Positions 52,684-60,005 of a stretch of 64,000 nucleotides of DNA are shown one piece after another. Positions within the stretch are counted from its first letter, which is position 1; every line of letters begins with the position of its first letter. The notes under the pieces are model-generated. The model was not told the origin of the DNA. It did no database searches and saw only the letters and a program-made list of their open reading frames with translations. Location of the stretch: assembly GCA_006247105.1 (NCBI GenBank), contig CM016925.1, forward strand, positions 372,001 through 436,000. The letters run 5' to 3'. Source of the stretch: Giardia muris (Eukaryota > Fornicata > Diplomonadida > Hexamitidae). The translations under genes were made by a program, and so were the position numbers.

Positions 52684-53796
52684 TTACTTTGCATTCATCT
52701 TGGCTTGTATGAGATCTATGCATTTATCATGACAAGTGCCAACCGCACTGGCCGGTTTCATCCTGGAGGCATCATGGATTGCATCCGACATGATTGCTCC
52801 ATCTCGTTCCTGGTGATACACACCAAGTAATATCTCAGTCCCCTTAATGTAGCCTTCTCTGGCGGCAACTGAAAGGGGATCCTCCCCTTCTGTGTGAGGT
52901 ATGCAGTTGTTCTTGCAAGCCGTTAGCATCCCCACAATCTTGTCCACTCTCAAGATGATGGCCCAAGTCAGTGGACTCTCACCAGCCTCATTGTGAAGAC
53001 CGGCTTCTGTAAGAAGATGAGGAACACAATATAAGTGCTTTGCCCAGACCGCATACATGAGAGCCGTGTTACCCTTCGAGTCAACGACACCCAAGTGTTT
53101 GAGGTTCTTCTTGATCTCGAGTAAATTGTTCTGGAGCACGGCTTTGTGTAGGGGGGTGAGACCCCCTTTACCCTTCTGTGGGGCGGTCAACATCTTTTCC
53201 CTCGGAGGGGGTGAAAGCTGTTGATTATGAGGAATGTGTTCACGTACAAAGTCTCTCGTTTGCGCCGTTAAGAATTCTAGCTCATCAATCCTCTCAAGCC
53301 AAGAATAGCAGCATGGCTGTGTCAAGGCAAAGGTCACAGCCGTATGGACTAGCCGTTCATCATGTTGTTGTGAGATTAATGACAGGATCCGCGAGGCAAC
53401 CCCAAAGGAGTCCAGGATTGTATATGCGGCCAGGCCGGGGACAAGGGCCTTGTTGCACTCCAGAGCGTACTCGATCGGGAGCCGGCCATCATGAAGGATG
53501 TTAGCCTCAAAGAGATACAATGGTTGTGCCTGACTATTAGTTGCACCCCTTTGGATCGCTCGGATGAGCGCCGAGGGTGCAACCTGGGGGTTCCCAGCCT
53601 CAAAGATGAGGTGCTTGATGTACTTCCATTCTCCTCGATCGCAAGCACAAGCTAGTGCCGAACTCCCATCGGTGACAACGTTGAGCTGGTCTTGCCCCTC
53701 CTTCCTTTTGAGGAGCTTCTTGATTGCAGACAGATTCCCTGCCCCAACGGCCAGCTCTCGAAGCTGAACGGACGGAGTGTTCCTTTCATCATCCAT
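52684..53796 (-). CDS. ankyrin-repeat protein without RING
   Basis: The protein has 370 residues. The start at 53796 (MDDERNTPSVQL) follows CAAAAAAGG; an upstream in-frame ATG at 53820 is possible. Ankyrin repeats are recognisable in two blocks, about 13-120 (LRELAVGAGNLSAIKKLLKR, ACACDRGEWKYIKHLIFE) and 215-330 (GLTPLHKAVLQNNLLEIKKNL, NTALMYAVWAKHLYCVPHLL, EDPLSVAAREGYIKGTEILL). The middle is helical and diverged. The C-terminus (CHDKCIDLIQAKMNAK) has no RING, unlike three neighbouring genes, so it is either an independent member or a copy that lost the domain. Confidence 0.82.
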   Translation of the reverse strand: MDDERNTPSVQLRELAVGAGNLSAIKKLLKRKEGQDQLNVVTDGSSALACACDRGEWKYIKHLIFEAGNPQVAPSALIRAIQRGATNSQAQPLYLFEANILHDGRLPIEYALECNKALVPGLAAYTILDSFGVASRILSLISQQHDERLVHTAVTFALTQPCCYSWLERIDELEFLTAQTRDFVREHIPHNQQLSPPPREKMLTAPQKGKGGLTPLHKAVLQNNLLEIKKNLKHLGVVDSKGNTALMYAVWAKHLYCVPHLLTEAGLHNEAGESPLTWAIILRVDKIVGMLTACKNNCIPHTEGEDPLSVAAREGYIKGTEILLGVYHQERDGAIMSDAIHDASRMKPASAVGTCHDKCIDLIQAKMNAK

Positions 53797-53829
53797 CCTT
53801 TTTTGGGCTACATAGCCCACATGTTATGT

Positions 53830-55203
53830 TCACTTCGGGGGCTCCAGAAACACCCGCTGGATCCGAGAGACTAATAGCTTCGCGATGCCGAGGTGCTGGT
53901 AGCGTGTAGCCAGACGAACCAGTTGCCGATGCTCGGCTTCAGTCATCTTAGGTGCCATCCCTCGTTCAAGCATCGTCTCGAGTAGCTCATAGTGCCCATT
54001 CTTGACGGCCATATGCAGACTAGTGAAAGAGCCCTTGTATGGGCGAAGAGGGTCACCACCCTTACGAACCAAGTAGAAGAAGATATGTGCATGTCCTAGA
54101 CTGGCCGCCAAAACCGTGGGCGTCATTCCTTCGATCCCGGTGACATTGGGATCGGCCCCCTCGTGTACCAACGCCTTGACAATGTCAGGAACGTTCTGTC
54201 GGACGGCACTATGCAAGGGTGTATGTTGATTCTGATCGTGAAGATTGCAAGTGCAAGCACCTCCGCTCTGGAGTACGTACCGTACGGTCGGCAGCGACCC
54301 AGATGCCACTGCATAATGAAGAGGATAGCTTATTGGACCTCTCGTCCTTCCACCATCAGCGGTCGAGAGAAGTTTGGGATCGATTGCGGCTAGCAATTGC
54401 ACCGACTTAACACAGCCGGAGAGACAGGCGTAATGGATTGGTAGCCGGCCAGCGCCGCAATAGCTGAAGCGTGTTTCGTTAGACACCTCCAGTAAAAGTC
54501 GAATAATAGTCGAACTAGAAAGCATAGCAGAGAGATGAAAGACTGTGCGTTGACGATGGTCCCGACGTTGGAATAGTTCGCTGAAGGCAACAGCCTCCGA
54601 CGACCGAGGTGGATCTGTATCTCGTTCCGGTGATGCTGCTTCTTCACATACGAGTGGGGTATGAAGGAAAGATTGGGAAACACGGCCAAGAAGGAGGCGG
54701 ACTGCGTTGACGTCGCCTCGTGAGATGACAATCATTAACGGGTTTGAGCCCCGAGAAGTTTCTAAGAGAACTGACTGAACGTCATGTGCAAGGAACGTAT
54801 CGAGAAGCGGAACACTACTCTCCGTATTCTCTGCTGCATAATGAATGGCACAATAACCCTTAACGTCTTGTAGCGTCGTATCCACTCCCCGCCGTAACAG
54901 GGCTTTTACGATTGAAGGGCTCCCAGCTATCGCGGCGATATGCAACGCCGTCTGCCCTGTATAGTCCTGGAGATCGTACCAACGACCTCGCGGGAATGCT
55001 GTCAGAAGGATGTTCACACCCTGCAAATCACCCTTCTCGACGCAGCGATGAAGGAGAGTACGACCCTCCTCGTCCTGTTGTCCCGCAAGGCCCGGGTAAC
55101 GGCGAATGATACCCTGGATCGAGCGCAAAGACCCATCACCAGCGCCTGCCGCTCGGTATGCCCGGGCAATAAGCACACCCTTGCGCGGTGCGCAGCACGC
55201 CAT
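53830..55203 (-). CDS. ankyrin-repeat protein of classical type
   Basis: The protein has 457 residues. About nine ankyrin repeats cover nearly the whole length and follow the metazoan-like consensus (GQTALHIAAIAGSPSIVKAL, HTPLHSAVRQNVPDIVKALV, GADPNVTGIEGMTPTVLAAS), not the TALMYAA form of the neighbours. A diverged segment with a charged insertion sits near 190-225. MACC at the N-terminus could be lipid-modified on cysteine, but this is speculation. It has no catalytic domain. Its repeat style suggests a different origin from the surrounding ankyrin genes. It lies 26 bases downstream of the delta-COP-like gene on the same strand. Confidence 0.88.
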   Translation of the reverse strand: MACCAPRKGVLIARAYRAAGAGDGSLRSIQGIIRRYPGLAGQQDEEGRTLLHRCVEKGDLQGVNILLTAFPRGRWYDLQDYTGQTALHIAAIAGSPSIVKALLRRGVDTTLQDVKGYCAIHYAAENTESSVPLLDTFLAHDVQSVLLETSRGSNPLMIVISRGDVNAVRLLLGRVSQSFLHTPLVCEEAASPERDTDPPRSSEAVAFSELFQRRDHRQRTVFHLSAMLSSSTIIRLLLEVSNETRFSYCGAGRLPIHYACLSGCVKSVQLLAAIDPKLLSTADGGRTRGPISYPLHYAVASGSLPTVRYVLQSGGACTCNLHDQNQHTPLHSAVRQNVPDIVKALVHEGADPNVTGIEGMTPTVLAASLGHAHIFFYLVRKGGDPLRPYKGSFTSLHMAVKNGHYELLETMLERGMAPKMTEAEHRQLVRLATRYQHLGIAKLLVSRIQRVFLEPPK

Positions 55204-55229
55204 GATTTTACGAAGCCTGGCCTCGTACC

Positions 55230-56135
55230 TCAGCGGCGCTTGGGTAGGGTTATTCCTTTTGTCACACTTGGCTGTGGGACTGGTGCACGAGGCTCAGACT
55301 CACTACTTTCTGAGCTCCCAAGGGTTGCGAGAGGTTTAGATTCAGGTGTCGTCTTTGGCTTCATAGGTTCCACAGTAGACACCGACTTAGAAGCAGGCGT
55401 GGAACTGGGCTGTTCATCCCATGACCGTTCGCTATCATCACCACTATCATCACTATCGTCAGATGACGAAGAGGAGCGGGCGGCTGCGGATGCACCTTGG
55501 CTACGCATGCGCATCTTGCGCAGTTCCTCTTCGGGTACACCATGTCCCCACTCCTTCTTCTGGGGCTTCTCTCCAAGGAGCCAACCCTTGGCTCGACTTA
55601 ACAAGCCCAGGGCACCTGTCGGTTCTCCTCGCCGTGCTGCAAGCTCAGCCTCCCTGGCCTTCCGTATGCGCTCGGCCTCGGCCTCTTTCCGAAGTCGCTC
55701 CTCGTTTGCTCTATCTTCAGCTTCGCTATGCATACGAAGTCTTTCTTGAACACCCGCGACGGTCACGGGCCTATCGACCGTACCATAGAGGATCGTCTCG
55801 TCGATCGCGAAAAGCGCGTCGAAAAGGGCACTATTCCTCTTCAAAGGGCCAAGTGCTTCGAGAAGACTCAATAGGACCGTAACGACTTCCTCCGTCTCGA
55901 CAAGGTTTGCGTCCCGTGTACAAAGGATGGCGAGGTAGAGCTCTCCACATGCCCGGTATAATAGGGAACCGTCCTCAAGAGTGATGGCGCCTGTAAGACG
56001 TGCCGTAGAGGTCGCGGAACTCAGGTGGCGGGAGAGGGCGTCCCATGCCGTGAGAAGGTTCACCTCGGCGCGGTATGACCGCACAACCGCCGGGACGCCC
56101 TCGAGGTCTAGGAGTCCTACCGCGATGATAGTCAT
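55230..56135 (-). CDS. delta-COP-like longin protein lacking the mu-homology domain
   Basis: The protein has 301 residues. Residues 1-130 fit the longin domain of coatomer delta: ITLEDGSLLYRACGELYLAI, LCTRDANLVETEEVVTVLLS and FDALFAIDETILYG correspond to YVYQP-LYMVLITTK-SNILED-ETL and FDLIFAFDE-V-LGY in delta-COP. VTVAGVQERLRMHSEAEDRA followed by a long charged helix (about 130-170) matches the linker after the longin domain. The C-terminal half is Ser/Asp/Pro-rich and disordered (SSSSSDDSDDSGDDSERSWD). Delta-COP normally continues with a mu-homology domain to about 500 residues, and none is visible here. COPI coats vesicles in Golgi-ER traffic. The shortening may reflect simplification or loss in this lineage. 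Confidence 0.6.
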   Translation of the reverse strand: MTIIAVGLLDLEGVPAVVRSYRAEVNLLTAWDALSRHLSSATSTARLTGAITLEDGSLLYRACGELYLAILCTRDANLVETEEVVTVLLSLLEALGPLKRNSALFDALFAIDETILYGTVDRPVTVAGVQERLRMHSEAEDRANEERLRKEAEAERIRKAREAELAARRGEPTGALGLLSRAKGWLLGEKPQKKEWGHGVPEEELRKMRMRSQGASAAARSSSSSDDSDDSGDDSERSWDEQPSSTPASKSVSTVEPMKPKTTPESKPLATLGSSESSESEPRAPVPQPSVTKGITLPKRR

Positions 56136-56198
56136 TTACTATCGGCCCAAAAAAGTACGTCGTCTTCCGTGAGCGTCGAGGCGAATCGAATTTGAAAG

Positions 56199-56681
56199 AT
56201 GAGTGCGGAGGCCCCAAGTCATGGCATCCACGATACCCATGGTGGACGTGATGGGTCGCGTCACGAGCCTGTCGCGCCCGCTCACGGCCGGCAGTACGAC
56301 CACAACCCGGCAAACCCGAGCTATGGGGAACGCAAGGGTGGGTTCGGGAAGGGTGGGGAGAACGAGACGGATCCCACGGCCATCCTGCGCGGAGATTCCC
56401 AGGATGAGGTGGAGCTGGCCGAGGAGGTGGCGAAGCCTCAGGAGCGGATGACCTACGCCGAGAGGCTGAAGAAGGAGCAGCAGGATGCTATCAAGCAGCA
56501 TGAGGAGGCGATGGAGACCGCTCAGGACTTCTCCGAGTATATGGCGCAGCACGCAGACAGGTTTGCGATCACCGCGACAACTGTCAAGAAGGTTGCGCGC
56601 CAGGAGAAGCTTCCCGCCGATCTTCTAGCACTTGGGCCAAAGAACCCCTCGAAGCGTAAGGAGCAGCACCCGCTCATCTGA
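56199..56681 (+). CDS. small hydrophilic protein, function unknown
   Basis: The protein has 160 residues. The N-terminal 75 residues are His/Gly/Pro-rich and disordered (HDTHGGRDGSRHEPVAPAHG). Residues 80-125 form a charged helix (ERMTYAERLKKEQQDAIKQH). A basic tail ends KNPSKRKEQHPLI. No domain is recognised. The ATG follows GAATTTGAAAG and the gene is divergent from the delta-COP-like gene across 63 bases. Coding is supported by the intact frame between two real genes and by residue composition rather than by homology. Confidence 0.6.
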   Translation: MSAEAPSHGIHDTHGGRDGSRHEPVAPAHGRQYDHNPANPSYGERKGGFGKGGENETDPTAILRGDSQDEVELAEEVAKPQERMTYAERLKKEQQDAIKQHEEAMETAQDFSEYMAQHADRFAITATTVKKVARQEKLPADLLALGPKNPSKRKEQHPLI

Positions 56682-56777
56682 CCCTGTTGGCGTTGAGGCG
56701 TTATGAGTTATGAGGGGAGTGTAAAAGGAACGAAGGAGGGTACTCGGCACTCGACAATCGATTGAGAGAGAAGCAAT

Positions 56778-58385
56778 TCATTCACCTATGCCCTTTGAGG
56801 AATAGATGTCGTAGAACGTTTCGCTCACCTTCTCTCCGATGGTTAGCCATTCCTTTGGGGTATAGATGAGAGTCTTTGTGGCGGTAGTATCCTCAAGCTC
56901 ACGTTCACGATCTTCATCATCTGCTTCTTCAATCGGGGTGACTTGTGCCCCAGTATGCTCCAATGCTGGGTTTGGTCCATGTGAGTTCGTGACCTCCATA
57001 CCATAGATATAAGGACTATTATCAGCACAATATTGCTTAGCAATCAGGTTGAAGATCCGACGAAGGCTTCCCGGGGTGTCACGAAGCTGGACTCCAACCT
57101 TATCATCCTGACGAAGAGCACCAAAAGCGAGACAACGACGAGCCAGGATAGTTGGGAAAACAAGCTCACAGGCGTGCCGTATTGATGGACAGGCCACTCC
57201 CGAATCCGGGTTATAAAAGAGGAAGCCACCAGATAAGCAACTATGTGAATGTAGATCCAATGCGAAATCAAGACGTAGACCAGCCAGGAACTCAAATCCT
57301 GGTTCCCATGAGACCTCAAGCTCTTCCGGGGTTAAACGTAATGGACGTTTGGAACCACTAGAGACCGAGGCCTGCATTCCATTTGAATCCTGTTCCATAT
57401 TGGTAATGGAATAAGTAGTTTCAATATTCAAGTTTGAAGCTTTAGCATAAAGAAGACGATTGAGGTCTTCGGAAAGGAAGATGGTCTCGGCCTCTGTACG
57501 CCTAAGAGTTGAGACCTGTTGATATTCATAAGACAACAGCAAGTTGAGGAACAATCGACGAATCTTATATGCCTCACGGTGCAAATCTGGGTGAGGAGAA
57601 GTATAACAACGGTTCAGATCAGCCCCAGAACCATTCGCACGATAATTACCAGCGGAACAGCCATCCGGATTGACCATTGGGATAAGAAGGAAGACGATAC
57701 GCTCTCTCAAGAACTTTGCTTTAGGGTTATTCGTTATCAAAAACTCAAGGATCCCGTGCATCACGAAGGATGATGGGACCTCACCCGAATGAACCCTTGA
57801 CGTGATTAAGATCGCTGACCTCTCACGAAATGCTGGGGTATGAACCAAATCTGAATTGATCCCTTGGCTAATCATGAGTATAGGGATATCGTTCCCGTTA
57901 GGCGTCTTCCCCAAGCTATTGATCCGGACGAAGGAGAGCTTATGCTCCCGCAGACGGGCTAAGAACTTAACCGTCATCGAATAGGTGTACGGATAAGTGA
58001 AAACGAAGAAATAATTCTCATTCTTATCGAATTGGAAGATAAAGGAGAGGACTGGGTACGTGGCCTTTAGTTTGTGTCGTGGTAAGGTATTCCCATACCA
58101 ACATTGCGTTTTAGGTATGTGCTCCCATCGAGTCCTAGATGTCGACCGCACTAGTGGCGTCTGCTCCGTCCGAAACGTCGTCGTCGGCTTACTGAATCCA
58201 ATGATATGGAAGATATATGGTTTGTGCAAGGTCACGCAGTTAACGCAGAAGTAGAACCAAAGGCACGACGACGACCCCGGGTCCGGTCGGATGTAGATGT
58301 CATATTCAAAGGGGGTGATCTTCTCGTACGTCTGGAGGTTCCCAGCCTCGAACTTCGCCTCGAAGTTCAAGTCTGTAATCGCCAT
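56778..58385 (-). CDS. cytosolic carboxypeptidase (M14, AGBL/CCP-like)
   Basis: The protein has 535 residues. The start at 58385 (MAITDLNFEAKFEAGNL) follows AAAAAAAA; a longer frame to 58457 would overlap the upstream gene. The N-terminal beta-rich CCP domain (1-140) includes FEYDIYIRPDP and YPYTYS. Zinc ligands are H199 and E202 (HSGE) and H379 (DLHSHS). Substrate residues lie in NPDGCSAGNYRANGSGADLNR (239-259, split by family blocks). The catalytic Glu is E464 in YGMEVTNSHG. Enzymes of this group remove glutamates from tubulin tails, which fits a flagellated cell. An insertion of about 70 residues (290-360) precedes the third zinc ligand. Confidence 0.92.
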   Translation of the reverse strand: MAITDLNFEAKFEAGNLQTYEKITPFEYDIYIRPDPGSSSCLWFYFCVNCVTLHKPYIFHIIGFSKPTTTFRTEQTPLVRSTSRTRWEHIPKTQCWYGNTLPRHKLKATYPVLSFIFQFDKNENYFFVFTYPYTYSMTVKFLARLREHKLSFVRINSLGKTPNGNDIPILMISQGINSDLVHTPAFRERSAILITSRVHSGEVPSSFVMHGILEFLITNNPKAKFLRERIVFLLIPMVNPDGCSAGNYRANGSGADLNRCYTSPHPDLHREAYKIRRLFLNLLLSYEYQQVSTLRRTEAETIFLSEDLNRLLYAKASNLNIETTYSITNMEQDSNGMQASVSSGSKRPLRLTPEELEVSWEPGFEFLAGLRLDFALDLHSHSCLSGGFLFYNPDSGVACPSIRHACELVFPTILARRCLAFGALRQDDKVGVQLRDTPGSLRRIFNLIAKQYCADNSPYIYGMEVTNSHGPNPALEHTGAQVTPIEEADDEDRERELEDTTATKTLIYTPKEWLTIGEKVSETFYDIYSSKGIGE

Positions 58386-58410
58386 TTTTTTTCTGTCCCT
58401 TTCCCTACGT

Positions 58411-59997
58411 TCACTCAGCTTCATAGACGAGCTCGGGAGGCTGGATATCCCGCCCACGGCGCTTCAGCTCCATAGCGGCTATGCACGCCTTCTGAATCAC
58501 CAGGTATTGCGCCTTATTATCTTTATCTAGATCCACCAGGATTGCTGCGGCCCGTTCGGCATACTGGTACTCTCCCGCCGCGAAGCACTCGTTCGCGATC
58601 ACCTTGAGGAGGAGGATCGTCTGCAGGCTATTGCGCTCGGCCTCCTGGAAGAGCTCGAGAGCCTCTGCGGAGCGTTGGGAGCGTATAAGAAGCCTTCCAA
58701 GCCAGGTGCGGTGCACGGCCGTAAAGTTCGGGCTATCAAGGACGGTCATCAGGCGTTCAAGCGCCTCGGTCACCTTGCAGGTTGCCGCTAGGCAAAGGGC
58801 ATAGTTCAACGTGAACGAGTCCTCGGATTCCTTAATGATGTCTGCGATCGACTCGAGATACATCGCGGCGTCCTCGAACTCCCCCGTCAAGAAGAAGGCC
58901 GCCGCCATTGCACGACGTCCAAGTAGAGTATCTCTATCCGCATCGGATTGCCCAACCGTGCTATATGCCGCCTGGGCGTACTGAAGAACGCTCATGTCCT
59001 GGACTGCCTGGCCATAGTATGCAAAGGCCGCGGCCTTCAAAGTGTATTCGGCAGAGACCGCAGGCTCGAAGTTCTGCACGACCTTATAGGCTTCCTCATA
59101 CAAACCCTTCTCAATATATAGCTTGACAAGGTTCTGCCTAGCCTCCGGGACGACTCCGACGAGGGGTGGAAGGATATGAACCGCAGCGTTAAGATTAGAG
59201 TAGAGACAAGTGTTATGCTTGAAAAGGGGTAACGCCTCGATCATTGGGTCTCCAGTCAAGTTTTCGAGGATCGACATCGCCTCCTCCGGCTTTCCTTGAC
59301 GGAACTTGGTCGCGGCCAGGAGGTTTAAAGAGGCGAAGGAATCTTCAGCGTTCTCACGGTAGGTGACAAGGCAGTCCTCCGACTTCGCGTAGTCTCCGAG
59401 CTTGTAATAGCAAAGAGCCATATGCATATAAATGGCATAGCACTCGGGTTGGGTCGTGAGGACTTCCTCGTAGCATTCTAGGGCCTGTTGGTAATGGGTG
59501 CGGAGGAAGTGGACGGCCGCCAATGCCATCTGGTCCGCAGAGACGTTACGAAGCTTTGTGTGGTAAGTGACAAGAGCCTCTTCATCCAATAACCTCGAGC
59601 AGGCATGGAAAAGCAGCCGGTTCGATAGCGGCGTCGGGGGCAACCTCGAAGCCAGCTCTCGCGCGTCCGACATCTGCCCTATGTATAGCATGCAGATCGC
59701 ACGGTAAAGATCGAGCGTATTTAGGTCGAGGACCGGGCTTGAGGCCTCCTTGAGGCGTGTGTAGATCTCCAGGGCCTCCTCGTGCTTGCCCATGTGAAAG
59801 CAGCAATACGCGATCCAAAGATCGATCGTTCCCGCAGTCTCTTGTTGTATCGCCCGTTGGAAACGAAGGACGGTGTAGGCACCCACGAAATCCCGGCGCT
59901 CGATGAAGGTCTGGAAGCTCGGAACCTCGTTCTTCGCCGCCTCAAGCTCGACCTCCTTTGACCTTTCAAAGGCAGTTGTCATCCTATTGTGGAGCAT
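58411..59997 (-). CDS. intraflagellar transport protein IFT56 (TTC26)
   Basis: The protein has 528 residues, close to IFT56 of other eukaryotes (about 550). Tetratricopeptide repeats cover the whole protein. The family-specific opening IERRDFVGAYTVLRFQRAI and TIDLWIAYCCFHMGKHEEAL (about 32-76) is diagnostic, followed by YRAICMLYIGQMSDAREL and YMHMALCYYKLGDYAKSEDC. IFT56 is a peripheral subunit of IFT-B that carries axonemal cargo, including inner dynein arm parts. The ATG at 59997 is preceded by an unbroken A-run. A second Met at 59982 is an alternative. Only 8 bases separate it from the divergent ankyrin gene. Confidence 0.92.
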   Translation of the reverse strand: MLHNRMTTAFERSKEVELEAAKNEVPSFQTFIERRDFVGAYTVLRFQRAIQQETAGTIDLWIAYCCFHMGKHEEALEIYTRLKEASSPVLDLNTLDLYRAICMLYIGQMSDARELASRLPPTPLSNRLLFHACSRLLDEEALVTYHTKLRNVSADQMALAAVHFLRTHYQQALECYEEVLTTQPECYAIYMHMALCYYKLGDYAKSEDCLVTYRENAEDSFASLNLLAATKFRQGKPEEAMSILENLTGDPMIEALPLFKHNTCLYSNLNAAVHILPPLVGVVPEARQNLVKLYIEKGLYEEAYKVVQNFEPAVSAEYTLKAAAFAYYGQAVQDMSVLQYAQAAYSTVGQSDADRDTLLGRRAMAAAFFLTGEFEDAAMYLESIADIIKESEDSFTLNYALCLAATCKVTEALERLMTVLDSPNFTAVHRTWLGRLLIRSQRSAEALELFQEAERNSLQTILLLKVIANECFAAGEYQYAERAAAILVDLDKDNKAQYLVIQKACIAAMELKRRGRDIQPPELVYEAE

Positions 59998-60005
59998 TTT
60001 TTTTG
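59998..60005. promoter_or_regulatory. 8-base divergent promoter
   Basis: The ATGs of IFT56 (minus) and the long ankyrin gene (plus) are separated only by TTTTTTTG. The T-run, read as A on the minus strand, is a standard initiator for IFT56. The plus-strand gene has only T before its ATG, so its start signal may be the same tract read in reverse or lie inside IFT56. If IFT56 starts at its second Met (59982), the gap is 23 bases. Confidence 0.55.

Noticed and set aside
54940..55749. 269-codon frame on the plus strand
   Set aside because: It crosses the antisense of two real genes (ankyrin and delta-COP-like) and shows no domain.
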